The notes: generated by a model from the letters alone, not told the origin. Positions 16,142 to 24,150 are shown, counted from the stretch's first letter. The stretch is 64,000 bases of DNA from Arcobacter sp. FWKO B (GCF_014844135.1 NZ_CP041403.1:1364001-1428000); one strand, 5' to 3'. Translations and numbers: made by a program.

Positions 16142-16927
16142 CTAAACCCCAATCATTATAGAACTAGCCTTGACTATAGCCATTACTTTATCACCATATT
16201 TCATATCAAGTTCTCTAAATGACTCCAAAGTGATGTTTGACACTATTCTATCATCACCAATAGCTACTACTATTTCACTATTTACTTTGCCCTCTGTTAG
16301 ATGTATTATCTCACCTACAAATTTATTTCTAGCACTTATTTTAAGCTCTAAATCTTTGGATATAAGCACTGCATTTGCTTTGAATATTGCTATTGCTTTT
16401 GTCCCGATATTTAGACCCATATTTTCTATACTATCACTTGTGATTGTTGCAGTAATTTCATTATTACTTTTTGTTTGAAGATAAACTTCGCTGTTTACTG
16501 CACCTCTTTTTATCTGGGTAATCACACCACTTATTTGATTTCTTGCACTAAGAGTCATACTTATCCTCTCTATAGTTTGTAGATTTTGAACACCGCCTTG
16601 TCCTAAGGCATCATTTAAAGTGTCCAAAAATTGTGTATATTTAGATTGAAGTATTTTGTAAGTTTGTAGCACTTCTTTGCCATAATCGCTCAAAGCACTC
16701 CCTCCACCGCTTGCTCCACCAGTAGATGATATTACCAAAGGTTTATCGCTTAAGTTGTTCATGGTATCTATTGCATCCCACGCTGCTTTGTAGCTGATTG
16801 GCACTTCTTTTGCCGCTTTGGATAGTGAGCCGTGAATATCTATAAGTTCAAGGAGTCGGATTCTTTTTTCGATAAGAAAAGTTTTGTCACCGCTATTTAA
16901 ACTGAACCCAGATTTTTCAATTTTCAC
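16142..16927 (-). CDS. modE: Molybdate-responsive regulator ModE
   Basis: About 261 residues: an N-terminal winged helix (KRIRLLELIDIHGSLSKAAKEVPISYKAAWDAID) with the ModE hallmark GGASGGGSALSDYG, followed by two Mop/TOBE domains (SARNQISGVITQI... and SARNKFVGEIIHL...) that bind molybdate. It represses transport genes when molybdate is bound. The best start is GTG at 16927, eight bases after GGGAG; a TTG at 16942 would overlap that ribosome site. It is the first gene of the mod cluster, with a candidate ModE box upstream. Confidence 0.92.
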   Translation of the reverse strand: MKIEKSGFSLNSGDKTFLIEKRIRLLELIDIHGSLSKAAKEVPISYKAAWDAIDTMNNLSDKPLVISSTGGASGGGSALSDYGKEVLQTYKILQSKYTQFLDTLNDALGQGGVQNLQTIERISMTLSARNQISGVITQIKRGAVNSEVYLQTKSNNEITATITSDSIENMGLNIGTKAIAIFKANAVLISKDLELKISARNKFVGEIIHLTEGKVNSEIVVAIGDDRIVSNITLESFRELDMKYGDKVMAIVKASSIMIGV

Positions 16928-16963
16928 ACTATCATCTCCCAAAATCGATTTAGAAAATTATAG

Positions 16964-16988
16964 CGTTATATACCTTAAGTTTATAGCG
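16964..16988 (-). promoter_or_regulatory. Candidate ModE-binding site
   Basis: CGTTATATA (16964-16972) then seven bases including the palindrome CTTAAG, then TTTATAGCG (16980-16988). The left half matches the E. coli ModE half-site CGNTATATA exactly; the right half matches its complement at 7 of 9 bases, with spacing seven where six is usual. It is 37-61 bases upstream of the modE start, so it points to autoregulation. Confidence 0.5.
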
Positions 16989-17053
16989 GTTTTATTGTAT
17001 AAAAAATATACAGTTTGAAGAAAAAGTTAATTAGACGCAAGTTTGAGAGCGTG

Positions 17054-17815
17054 CTAAACTTTTATATGCCAAGGTTCAAAAAATACACCATCACGGTTGC
17101 CTACATCATATCTAAGTTCTACATATCCAAGCGTTACCATTCTTTTAAATTCATCAGTATTTGCAAACTCTTCAGTAAAATTTTTAAGCCCTAGTCCTTT
17201 TTTACCCACATCAAAGTCGGATATTGAGTGGTATGAGTACGCAGGTGGTGCTATGGTTTTTGAAGCTAGTGAAATATTATAATCAACTGATTCTATTTTA
17301 TTTAGGTAAAGACTAAGTTGCTTTACTACACTTCTGACACCTGAAGTAAGTATCACACTATCACCTATATCTTTGATGATTTTTTCATAGTGATTAAGTG
17401 GTGTACCTTTAAAGATATAATGCCCTGATTGTGGGACTTTATATACATCACTCTCTTTTATGACATCTGTTAGATTTGCACAAGTTTTATTTCCAAAAAA
17501 ACCATATGGAGTAGGGTCATCATAAAAAAACTTCTCTATCAAATCAAATTCAGAAGTTGTAAACTCACCAATTGATGATACTCTTCTTGCAATATTGACA
17601 GTATTATCAAAAGTTATGATATTAAAATTACCAAATCCAACTTGGCGTAAAATAGCATTTAACTTATCTTTTACACTTAAAAATGTTTGCATTTCTTCAA
17701 CACTTACAAATATATCAGATGATACAGACTGTGTATCAGCAAACAATGGTATATTACTAGATGCAACCACAGTTGCACCAAGACTAAGGGTTTTTAAAAA
17801 ATCTCTTCTTTGCAT
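17054..17815 (-). CDS. M15-family D-Ala-D-Ala carboxypeptidase-like protein
   Basis: 253 residues with a twin-arginine-like leader (MQRRDFLKTLSLGATVVAS). The C-terminal half carries the M15 (VanY/DacY) pattern: SGVRSVVKQLSLYLNK, then YSYHSISDFDVGK (Zn ligands His and Asp) and FEPWHIKV (third ligand His, with the preceding Glu as catalytic base). It should trim peptidoglycan stem peptides outside the cytoplasm. It follows the DUF493 gene by two bases in a moaC-led operon. Confidence 0.85.
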   Translation of the reverse strand: MQRRDFLKTLSLGATVVASSNIPLFADTQSVSSDIFVSVEEMQTFLSVKDKLNAILRQVGFGNFNIITFDNTVNIARRVSSIGEFTTSEFDLIEKFFYDDPTPYGFFGNKTCANLTDVIKESDVYKVPQSGHYIFKGTPLNHYEKIIKDIGDSVILTSGVRSVVKQLSLYLNKIESVDYNISLASKTIAPPAYSYHSISDFDVGKKGLGLKNFTEEFANTDEFKRMVTLGYVELRYDVGNRDGVFFEPWHIKV

Positions 17816-17817
17816 TT

Positions 17818-18081
17818 TTATAATACCATCTTTATATTTTGATGTGATTTTAACATATGAAATAATTCAACTCTTTCATCTTCATTATGTACAAGTAACT
17901 CAAGGGTATAACTTTCATATTTACCACCTTTACTTGTCTTTGAAGGTGTTAGTTTATATTCTTTTTTGATGCACTCTTTTATAGCTACCATTACATCATC
18001 TTTTGTATAGGAAATTAGTTTGTATTCCCAGCTACAAGGGTATTGTAACTCAAGTTTTTTATCTGCTAAGATATCACTCAT
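17818..18081 (-). CDS. DUF493 (YbeD-like) protein
   Basis: 87 residues with the family pattern [12 protein letters not shown] near the start and [30 protein letters not shown] in the middle, an ACT-like ferredoxin fold. YbeD of E. coli is linked to lipoate metabolism by context only. Start overlaps the moaC stop by 4 bases (ATGA). Confidence 0.8.
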   Translation of the reverse strand: MSDILADKKLELQYPCSWEYKLISYTKDDVMVAIKECIKKEYKLTPSKTSKGGKYESYTLELLVHNEDERVELFHMLKSHQNIKMVL

Positions 18082-18548
18082 CTATTGAAATCTCCACTTT
18101 TCCCTCCACTTTTGTGTAGAAGTTTAACATCACTAATAATCATCCCTTTATCTATAGCCTTTGCCATATCATAAATTGTAAGAAGTCCTATAGATACCCC
18201 AGTAAGTGCTTCCATTTCTACACCTGTTTGCCCATCTAGTTTTACAGTTACGCTTAACTCAAATCCTGGTAGTTCGTCTAATTGTTTTACATCACAGTTT
18301 ATTCCACTTAGTAGTAATGGATGACACATTGGTATTAGTTCACTTGTTTTTTTTACACCCATAATGGCTGCTACTACTGCTGTTTGTATTACTGGACCTT
18401 TTTTTGTGGTTTGTGATATTATTGCATTATAAGCATCTTTGCTCATGGTAATAGTTCCACTAGCTACTGCAACTCTTGAAGTTGCATTTTTACCACTTAC
18501 ATCTACCATAGTTGGTCTGTTATTTTTATCAAGATGAGTTAGTTCCAC
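18078..18548 (-). CDS. moaC: Cyclic pyranopterin monophosphate synthase
   Basis: 156 residues. MoaC converts the MoaA product to cyclic pyranopterin phosphate, early in molybdopterin synthesis. Motifs: [47 protein letters not shown] and the catalytic Lys region [14 protein letters not shown] place the start at GTG 18548, which aligns with the usual family N-terminus and has GAGG upstream; a GTG at 18572 would put the promoter -10 box right against the start codon. It shares the molybdenum theme of this window. Confidence 0.92.
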   Translation of the reverse strand: MELTHLDKNNRPTMVDVSGKNATSRVAVASGTITMSKDAYNAIISQTTKKGPVIQTAVVAAIMGVKKTSELIPMCHPLLLSGINCDVKQLDELPGFELSVTVKLDGQTGVEMEALTGVSIGLLTIYDMAKAIDKGMIISDVKLLHKSGGKSGDFNR

Positions 18549-18573
18549 AGGCTTTACCTCACAATTTTTCACA

Positions 18574-18579
18574 ATTATA
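18574..18579 (-). promoter_or_regulatory. moaC promoter -10 box
   Basis: TATAAT on the minus strand, 26 bases upstream of the chosen moaC start; it supports the shorter moaC start. Confidence 0.55.
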
Positions 18580-18623
18580 TCATAAAATATTTTAAGTTAA
18601 ACTATTCTTTAGAAAAACTTTTG

Positions 18624-18629
18624 TATAAT
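18624..18629 (+). promoter_or_regulatory. rpsU promoter -10 box
   Basis: TATAAT preceded by TTTTG, a form common in Campylobacterota sigma-70 promoters, 37 bases before the rpsU start and divergent from the moaC promoter. Confidence 0.6.
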
Positions 18630-18666
18630 ACTCTCCAATTTATAAAAAGAAAGCGGGTGATTTGAT

Positions 18667-18879
18667 ATGCCAGGTACTAGAGTTAAAGAATCAGAATCTT
18701 TTGATGAAGCGTACAGAAGGTTTAAAAAGCAATGTGATAGAAGTTTAATCGTTACAGAAACAAGAGCTAGAAGATATTTCGAGCCTATGACTGAAATCAG
18801 AAAAAAACAAAAAATCAATGCTAGAAAGAAACTTCTTAAAAAGCTTTATATGCTTAGAAGATACGAATCAAGACTGTAA
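18667..18879 (+). CDS. rpsU: 30S ribosomal protein S21
   Basis: 70 residues, basic, matching bS21 ([17 protein letters not shown], then REKK-like [15 protein letters not shown]). S21 contacts the anti-Shine-Dalgarno end of 16S rRNA. It is a single-gene unit with its own promoter and a strong terminator. Confidence 0.95.
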   Translation: MPGTRVKESESFDEAYRRFKKQCDRSLIVTETRARRYFEPMTEIRKKQKINARKKLLKKLYMLRRYESRL

Positions 18880-18895
18880 GTTTTGCATATTATCC

Positions 18896-18929
18896 AAAAA
18901 AGGGGAGGACAAAAGTCTTCCCCTTTTTT
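18896..18929 (+). terminator. Intrinsic terminator of rpsU
   Basis: A-run plus GGGGAGGAC (18902-18910), loop AAAA, GTCTTCCCC (18915-18923) and TTTTTT. One G-T wobble in the stem. The flanking A and T runs make it work in both directions, so it may also end the leftward 55-residue gene. Confidence 0.9.
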
Positions 18930-18948
18930 CATTGACATTTTGAGTTAG

Positions 18949-19116
18949 TTAGCTTATCGCAAAAATTATTGTAGAAAAAAATCCCATATAAAATGTAAAT
19001 TTAAGAATCTTTACCCTTAATGATGGTTCACGACTTTTAATAAAACTCCAGTTTTCACACTTTTTGCTTTCATTTCTTAAGAAGTAATTATTATTTTTAT
19101 AAAAAAGCTTTTGCAT
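18949..19116 (-). CDS. 55-residue single-helix membrane protein under a c-di-GMP riboswitch
   Basis: The short protein begins MQKLFYKNNNYFLRNE, is basic and Asn/Lys-rich in its first 35 residues, and ends in one hydrophobic helix (LKFTFYMGFFSTIIFAIS). The topology suggests a tail-anchored peptide with a cytoplasmic basic part. The start at 19116 is fixed by a very strong ribosome site, a G7 run 4 bases upstream; a longer frame from 19167 would run through the riboswitch platform. Nothing similar is recognised. A c-di-GMP aptamer lies 63 bases upstream on the same strand, so its synthesis probably tracks c-di-GMP. A role in attachment or motility is only inferred. Confidence 0.6.
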   Translation of the reverse strand: MQKLFYKNNNYFLRNESKKCENWSFIKSREPSLRVKILKFTFYMGFFSTIIFAIS

Positions 19117-19178
19117 ACACCCCCCCTGTATTGAGTCGGTGATCGCATAAATAGATAAGTTGAGCAATCTTTTCTTTT

Positions 19179-19246
19179 GGCAACTCGGCTATCTTACAAT
19201 CAAGACCCGTGGCTTTCCGTCCTTACCTCACGATAAGTTTGGCTTT
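19179..19246 (-). ncRNA. Cyclic di-GMP-I (GEMM-I) riboswitch aptamer
   Basis: On the minus strand the core reads AAAGCCAAAC, a hairpin TTATC-GTGA-GGTAA with a GNRA loop, GGACGGAAAGCCACGGGTCT, a short loop, and AAGATAGCCGAGTTGCC. This matches the GEMM-I consensus (CAAAC, GNRA-capped P1b, GGACGCAAAGCCACGGGTCT, AGATAGCCGGGTTGCC) almost base for base. A -10 box (TATAAT) lies 33 bases upstream. Bases AGTTG at the aptamer's 3' edge can pair with CAACT downstream (near 19157-19163), a possible switching helix; no terminator stem was found, so control of translation is more likely. Confidence 0.9.
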
Positions 19247-19278
19247 AACATTGTTATTGTTAGAGTATTTTAATACTT

Positions 19279-19284
19279 ATTATA
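19279..19284 (-). promoter_or_regulatory. Promoter -10 box of the riboswitch transcript
   Basis: TATAAT on the minus strand (plus strand attata), 33 bases before the aptamer. A nearby AGTATTTTAATACT palindrome (19264-19277) lies at the expected transcript start. Confidence 0.5.
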
Positions 19285-19333
19285 TAAATATAACCTTAAA
19301 ATTTCACCAAAAAGCCTTAATTACTTCATGTAA

Positions 19334-20005
19334 CTAAATTAGTTTGATTTCATCCAGTGATATATTAGATTGATAAATAAGTATTTCAACTCCTTTGGAG
19401 GTAGCTTCTAAAAACTTTTCATTGTACTTTTTATCTATTTCATCAGCTATTCTAAAAGGAAGTTTATCAGTTCTTTGTATTATATATAGCATGACTGCTC
19501 TATGTCCAAGCTTTACCATTGACATTAGCTCTTCAAGATGTTTTGTACCCCTTGAAGTTACAGCATCGGGAAAGGCAAGGTGGTCACCTAGTTTTAAAGT
19601 AACACTTTTTACCTCTACAAAACATTTTTTATCACCTTTTTCAAGAAGTATATCAATTCTACTATTTTGTCCATATTTTTGCTCTGGCTTAATAGCATCG
19701 TAGCCTTGGAGTTCTTTTATGGTACCATTTTGAATAGCCTCTATGGCAATTTTATTTGCATAGGATGTATTTGTACAGATAAGTTTATCATCTATTTTTG
19801 TCAGTTCCAAAGTATAAGCAAGCTTTCTTTTTTCGTTGTCACTTTTACTTACCCATACATCACATTCTGGAGCTATAGTAGAAGTCATTGCACCACTATT
19901 TGGAACATGAGCAGTTATAATCTCGCTATTATCTAAAGTGATATCAGCAAGAAACCTCTTATATCTTTTGATTAATTTTCCGTGTATTAATTTGGGTAGT
20001 TTCAT
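19334..20005 (-). CDS. sfsA: SfsA family DNA-binding/nuclease-like protein
   Basis: 223 residues. The N-terminal OB-like part (KLIKRYKRFLADITLDN...ITAHVPNSGAM) and the C-terminal PD-(D/E)XK-like core (SRIDILLEKGDKKCFVEVKSVTL, FPDAVTSRGTKHLEELM, VMLYIIQR) are all there. Once named a sugar-fermentation stimulator, its real role is uncertain. It is divergent from truC with only 41 bases between the two starts. Confidence 0.92.
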   Translation of the reverse strand: MKLPKLIHGKLIKRYKRFLADITLDNSEIITAHVPNSGAMTSTIAPECDVWVSKSDNEKRKLAYTLELTKIDDKLICTNTSYANKIAIEAIQNGTIKELQGYDAIKPEQKYGQNSRIDILLEKGDKKCFVEVKSVTLKLGDHLAFPDAVTSRGTKHLEELMSMVKLGHRAVMLYIIQRTDKLPFRIADEIDKKYNEKFLEATSKGVEILIYQSNISLDEIKLI

Positions 20006-20046
20006 AGTTTATTATAACATATGTATATTTATGATAATATTGCAAA

Positions 20047-20802
20047 ATGTTTAAAGATTATAAATTAGAAATCCTTTTTCAAGATGATTATATAGTAGCT
20101 ATCAATAAACCAAGTGGGTTGTTGGTTCATAGGTCTATGATTGATCCAAGTGAGATATATTTTGCTGTGAATATATTAAGAGATCAAATAGGTAAATATG
20201 TATATCCAGTACATAGGATAGACAAGCCAACATCTGGGGTATTGCTTTTTGCACTTGATAGCCAAAGTGCAAAAATACTTAGCGAACAGTTTTTAGCAAA
20301 TCAAATAGAAAAAAGATATTTAGCAGTAGTTAGAGGATATACACAGCCTCAAGGGGTAATAGACTATCCATTAAGTAGAAAATTGGATAAAATAGCTGAT
20401 TGTGATGCTTCACAAAACAAAGAACCCCAAGAAGCAATCAGTACATATACAAGGCTAGCAACCGTTGAAGTCCCATATGAAGTGGGTAAATATGCCCAAA
20501 CAAGATATTCATTAGTGGAAGTTGTCCCTAAAACAGGAAGAAAACACCAAATAAGAAGACATATGAAACATCTCTCACATCATCTTGTAGGAGATACAAA
20601 ATACGGCAGGGGTGAACATAATAAATTTATAAGAGAGCAATATGATTGTCATAGAATGCTGTTACACTCTTATAGTTTGAGTATATTTCACCCTTATGAT
20701 AACAATAGGCTTACCTTTAAAGCCCCTTTAGATGAGAGTTTTAAATCAATTTTTACATCTTTTGGCTGGGAAGAGTTAATGCAAACTATAGGATTAAATT
20801 AA
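20047..20802 (+). CDS. truC: tRNA pseudouridine synthase (TruC-like, RluA family)
   Basis: 251 residues of the RluA family. The catalytic motif is HRIDKPTSGVLLFALD (about residues 57-72) with Asp as nucleophile; KPSGLLVHRS and GRKHQIRRHMKHL...HLVGDTKYG complete it. No S4 domain is present, as for TruC, which modifies tRNA U65. The next gene starts one base after the stop. Confidence 0.85.
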   Translation: MFKDYKLEILFQDDYIVAINKPSGLLVHRSMIDPSEIYFAVNILRDQIGKYVYPVHRIDKPTSGVLLFALDSQSAKILSEQFLANQIEKRYLAVVRGYTQPQGVIDYPLSRKLDKIADCDASQNKEPQEAISTYTRLATVEVPYEVGKYAQTRYSLVEVVPKTGRKHQIRRHMKHLSHHLVGDTKYGRGEHNKFIREQYDCHRMLLHSYSLSIFHPYDNNRLTFKAPLDESFKSIFTSFGWEELMQTIGLN

Positions 20803-20803
20803 A

Positions 20804-22183
20804 ATGAATACAACACAAACAATAACAAATCTAAAACTATCTCCTCAAATGGTGGAGAACTTACAAAGTATTGGGTACGCAACCCTGACTCAAATCCAAG
20901 AAAAATCGCTCCCATATACTCTTGATGGGCAAGACTTGATAGCAAAAGCAAAGACAGGTAGTGGTAAAACCGCAGCATTTGGAATAGCACTATTAAATAA
21001 GCTTGATATCAAACTTTTTCGTATCCAGACATTGGTTCTTTGTCCTACTAGAGAGCTAGCCGACCAAGTGGCAAGTGAGCTACGAAAACTAGCTAAATTT
21101 GCACACAATATAAAGATAACTACACTTTGTGGCGGTATGCCATATCGTCCTCAAGTTCACTCACTATCACATCAAGCTCACATAATAGTAGGAACACCTG
21201 GGAGGGTATTAAAACATCTCCAAGAAGAGTCATTTAGTGCTGAAAATATCAACACATTGGTACTTGATGAAGCTGATAAAATGCTTGATATGGGATTTAG
21301 TGAGGATATTCACACTATTATCAACTTCTTACCCAAAAATCGCCAAACAATGCTTTTTAGTGCTACTTATCCAGATAATATAAAAAAACTAGCCCAATCT
21401 ATCATGACAAATCCAGCTGTAGTAGAAGTGGATACCACACATCAAGCTCAAGTGATAGAACAGGTCTTTTATGAAGCAAATTCAACTTCAGATAAATTAT
21501 ATAGTGTAATGAAATTATTACAAGATAACAACCCCTCATCATGCGTGATTTTTTGCAACACAAAGATAGCTTGTGATGAGCTAGCAGATGATTTGGAGCG
21601 AAACTCAGTCCCAGTACTTGTACTTCATAGCGACTTTGAACAAAGAGATAGAAACGAGATACTAGCAATATTTTCAAACAAAAGCTATCCAGTACTAATA
21701 GCGACAGATGTAGCAGCAAGGGGTCTTGATATAGATGATATAGAGCTAGTGATAAACTATGACTTACCATACGATATGCAAAACTACACCCACAGGATAG
21801 GGCGAACTGCTAGAGCTGGCAAAAGTGGAAAAGCCGTCTCTTTGGTGGACAATATCAAGCTTTTCGATGAGGTCAAAGAGTACGCAAACCTATCAAACCA
21901 AATAGAAACAATGAAAAAAGAGCCATTAGATAAAAACTTTAGACTAGAGCCTATATGGAGATCTATCTACATAAACGCAGGCAAAAAAACCAAACTAAGA
22001 GCTGGTGATGTAGTAGGTGTCTTGACCGCAAGCATAGGACTAGCCAAAGATGATGTAGGCAAAATCAACACACTAGAGATGTGTACCTATGTAGCCGTAA
22101 AAGAAAATGTGGCTACCAAAGCAGTAGAAGGGCTAAATACTCATAAGATTAAAGGGAAGTTTTTTCGGGCGTTTTTGAAGTAG
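20804..22183 (+). CDS. dbpA: DEAD-box RNA helicase, DbpA type
   Basis: 459 residues. Motifs: Q motif near residue 30, AKTGSGKTA, PTRELA, GTPGR, LDEADKMLDMGF, SAT, VLIATDVAARGLD, HRIGRTARAGKSG. The last 75 residues (KTKLRAGDVVGVLTASIGLAKDDVGKI) are the DbpA RNA-binding domain, which targets hairpin 92 of 23S rRNA in ribosome assembly. Length is standard. It is coupled with truC, so both act on RNA. Confidence 0.9.
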   Translation: MNTTQTITNLKLSPQMVENLQSIGYATLTQIQEKSLPYTLDGQDLIAKAKTGSGKTAAFGIALLNKLDIKLFRIQTLVLCPTRELADQVASELRKLAKFAHNIKITTLCGGMPYRPQVHSLSHQAHIIVGTPGRVLKHLQEESFSAENINTLVLDEADKMLDMGFSEDIHTIINFLPKNRQTMLFSATYPDNIKKLAQSIMTNPAVVEVDTTHQAQVIEQVFYEANSTSDKLYSVMKLLQDNNPSSCVIFCNTKIACDELADDLERNSVPVLVLHSDFEQRDRNEILAIFSNKSYPVLIATDVAARGLDIDDIELVINYDLPYDMQNYTHRIGRTARAGKSGKAVSLVDNIKLFDEVKEYANLSNQIETMKKEPLDKNFRLEPIWRSIYINAGKKTKLRAGDVVGVLTASIGLAKDDVGKINTLEMCTYVAVKENVATKAVEGLNTHKIKGKFFRAFLK

Positions 22184-22317
22184 GGATTGGTGGTTTAATA
22201 GATGATGTTTTTAATGTATGTTATATGTTTTAAGGTTGTTTTGTATAAAATTTGAAGTCAAATGTAACTAACATACAAATGAAAAAGACAATTTTTAAAC
22301 CTTGAGGAGATGGAGCA

Positions 22318-22614
22318 ATGCAAAAGCAAGATATATTAAACTATTTAAAATCAAATCAAGAATACTATCATAATCAATTTGGAATAAAATTTATCGGTTT
22401 GTTTGGCTCTTTTGCAAGAGATGAAGCAACTGATAGTAGCGATATAGACATTTTATATAAAATTGAAAAAGATAAAAAACTATCAATGTTCAAGTATCTT
22501 AAAATCACCAAACAACTTGAGGATTTGTTCAATAAAAAAATCGACTTAGTAAGAGATGAGACATTAAAGCCCCAAATAAAAAGCTATATTCAAAAGGATA
22601 TTAGCTATGTTTAA
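22318..22614 (+). CDS. mntA: MntA-type minimal nucleotidyltransferase antitoxin
   Basis: 98 residues. The polymerase-beta nucleotidyltransferase motif GLFGSFARDEATDSSDIDILYKI (GSF...DID) is intact. In MntA-HepT pairs this enzyme adds AMP to the toxin and disables it. Its end overlaps hepT by 8 bases. A TATAAA box lies near 22244 after TTTTG, and GGAGATGGAG precedes the ATG. Confidence 0.85.
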   Translation: MQKQDILNYLKSNQEYYHNQFGIKFIGLFGSFARDEATDSSDIDILYKIEKDKKLSMFKYLKITKQLEDLFNKKIDLVRDETLKPQIKSYIQKDISYV

Positions 22615-22966
22615 GAGTAATAGAGACTATAAACTATATATTCAAGATGTAGCTAATGAGTGTAAAAATATTAAAAAATTTGTTGAAAATATAACTTATG
22701 AAGAATTCACGGAAAATATTGAAAAGGTTTATGCTGTTGCAAAAGCATTCGAGAATATCGGAGAAGCAGTAAAGAATATACCAAAAGAGCTTACATCAGA
22801 GTATCCAGAAATTCCATGGAGTGAAATAGCCAAAATGAGAGATGTTTTAACTCATCATTATTTTGGAGTAGATGATAAAGTTTTATGGGATACATTGGGT
22901 GAAGATTTTGAAGAATTTGAAAAAGTTATAAACAAAATGATAAATAAGTCAGATAATAAATCTTAG
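22607..22966 (+). CDS. hepT: HepT-like (DUF86) toxin
   Basis: 119 residues, all-helical, with the HEPN signature RDVLTHHY (R-x4-H-x-Y, near residues 92-99). HepT toxins are RNases in the HEPN superfamily; the Tyr of this motif is the site modified by MntA. The pair is intact and overlapping, so it is a full type VII toxin-antitoxin module. It sits at the left border of the accessory region and a decayed second copy lies 1.3 kb downstream. Confidence 0.88.
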   Translation: MFKSNRDYKLYIQDVANECKNIKKFVENITYEEFTENIEKVYAVAKAFENIGEAVKNIPKELTSEYPEIPWSEIAKMRDVLTHHYFGVDDKVLWDTLGEDFEEFEKVINKMINKSDNKS

Positions 22967-23046
22967 TATTGAAGAAGAATATCCGTAAGAAAAGTCAGAA
23001 ATAAAGTGCCATAAAGAGGAAGTGGTATCGCTAAAGCGATAAAAAG

Positions 23047-23070
23047 GAACGCCGACTTTAGTCGGTATTC
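23047..23070. repeat. REP-like palindrome
   Basis: Arms GAACGCCGAC and GTCGGTATTC pair at 8 of 10 positions around TTTA. Similar in style to the palindrome at 23982-24007; both are the kind of sequence mobilised by RAYT transposases. Confidence 0.45.
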
Positions 23071-23130
23071 TTGAGAATCTAGAAATGGGTCAAACCCCAA
23101 AATATATAAATATCAACATTAAACATACAT

Positions 23131-23155
23131 ACTTATGCCTGCATTCTCTTTGAGA
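23131..23155. repeat. Diverged inverted repeat, left copy
   Basis: ACTTATGCCTGCATTCTCTTTGAGA pattern (25 bases; key core CTCTTTGAGA). The reverse complement of 24126-24150 agrees at 21 of 25 positions, and all four differences are transitions. Confidence 0.55.
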
Positions 23156-23401
23156 AAATCATATCATAAACTTGAAATTTATTTCAAAAATATGATAGAT
23201 TCAAGGCAAGTTTGCTAAAGCAACCGCTATTCGCTACTTTTGCAATCTTTTTTATAGTGAAATGTTTAAGAACACCTTATTTAAGGTATTTGTTGTTGTT
23301 TTGATATACGACATTTTATATATGTTATTTATTGATTTTTTATGGTGTTTTATATATAATGTAGGTTCAATAAATAGTTATATTAAGAATAAAGGACAAA
23401 A

Positions 23402-23858
23402 ATGAAATATATAATGTTAAGTATAATACTTATGTTAATGTTTACTACAAATGTTACGGGAGGAATTAACTAAAAAAACTGTACAAGCATTAATCACTAC
23501 AGTTGAATCAATAGTAAAAACTCATAATATAGATCAATTAGCTAAACTGTTAAGTGAAGATATTAATATTAAAATAAATATTAAAAATAATGGAAATAAC
23601 CAAACTATGAAAATTACAAAATCACAATATTTGTCAATGCTGAAGCAAGGATGGGAAATGTGTGAAAATTATACATATAAAATATCTGATATTAATATTA
23701 CAATAAAAAATGGACTAGCTTATGTAACTTCCAAGCTCGAAGAAACAATGATTTGTAATAATCAACAAATCAATAGTACGAGTTATGAAAAGTCAATTAT
23801 TAAATTAATTGATAATAAATTAAAAGTAACTGAGATAACAGCTAGTATGAAGCTGTAA
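23402..23858 (+). pseudogene. Secreted NTF2-like protein split by a frameshift
   Basis: ATG at 23402 begins a good signal peptide (MKYIMLSIILMLMFTTNVTG) that stops at 23473. A second frame from 23451 encodes the mature part (KKTVQALITTVESIVKTHNI ... KLKVTEITASMKL, to 23858), about 130 residues with the alternating helix-then-strand pattern of NTF2/SnoaL-like domains. Overlap of the two frames at 23451-23473 suggests a single-base shift. It may be dead, or the mature domain may now be made as a cytoplasmic protein. It has the size of a typical integron cassette gene and is followed within three bases by an attC-like structure. Confidence 0.55.
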
Positions 23859-23860
23859 AA

Positions 23861-23928
23861 TATAACAAATCAGTGGAGCCAATAAATTATCCTGTGGGCA
23901 ATTTATTGGCTCATTTTAAACGTTATGT
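23861..23928 (+). other. attC-like recombination site (or terminator hairpin)
   Basis: TATAAC (23861-23866) and GTTATG (23922-23927) can pair as R-type ends. Between them a 13-bp perfect stem GAGCCAATAAATT (23876-23888) / AATTTATTGGCTC (23900-23912) has an 11-base loop. The unpaired stretches between the ends and the stem are 9 and 9 bases, as in the classic aadA1 attC (14 bases from AAC to the end of its AGCC, 10 from GGCT to GTT, the same as here). It begins 2 bases after the stop of the cassette-sized gene. A simple terminator remains possible. Confidence 0.4.
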
Positions 23929-23981
23929 TCATTTACTTATATAAAAGGAATTAAAGATGGGACGAGCTAAAGAATATTTCT

Positions 23982-24007
23982 CGTTCCCAATGTCCTCGTT
24001 GGGAACG
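23982..24007. repeat. REP-like palindrome
   Basis: CGTTCCCAA (23982-23990) / TTGGGAACG (23999-24007) with loop TGTCCTCG. This form of GTTCCCA palindrome is widespread near RAYT transposase genes. Confidence 0.6.
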
Positions 24008-24125
24008 CATATAAAAGCATGAATGTAGGGAGTGTATAATGATAATTAGGAAAAAGGGGACAGGTATAATTTTAGAAAACAAATTCTTTTAAAGTCTTTA
24101 AAACAATATAAAGGAAAACTAGATG

Positions 24126-24150
24126 TCTCAAAGAGAGTGCAAGCACAAGC
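24126..24150. repeat. Diverged inverted repeat, right copy
   Basis: TCTCAAAGAGAGTGCAAGC core; inverted partner of 23131-23155 (21 of 25 identical). The pair brackets the NTF2-like gene and attC-like site within about 1 kb. Confidence 0.55.

Larger units (their letters stand above)
22967..23401. other. Gene-free stretch with REP-like palindromes
   Basis: 435 bases without a gene. It holds TATCGCT-AA-AGCGATA (23026-23041), an imperfect palindrome GAACGCCGAC-TTTA-GTCGGTATTC (23047-23070), a short TTCTTGAGAA, and a candidate inverted-repeat end at 23131-23155. The hairpins could end the mntA-hepT transcript. The rest is A/T-rich with nothing recognised. Confidence 0.55.

Noticed and set aside
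23026-23070. Adjacent hairpins considered as a tRNA or small RNA
   Set aside because: No cloverleaf, no T-arm consensus and no CCA end; simple palindromes explain them.
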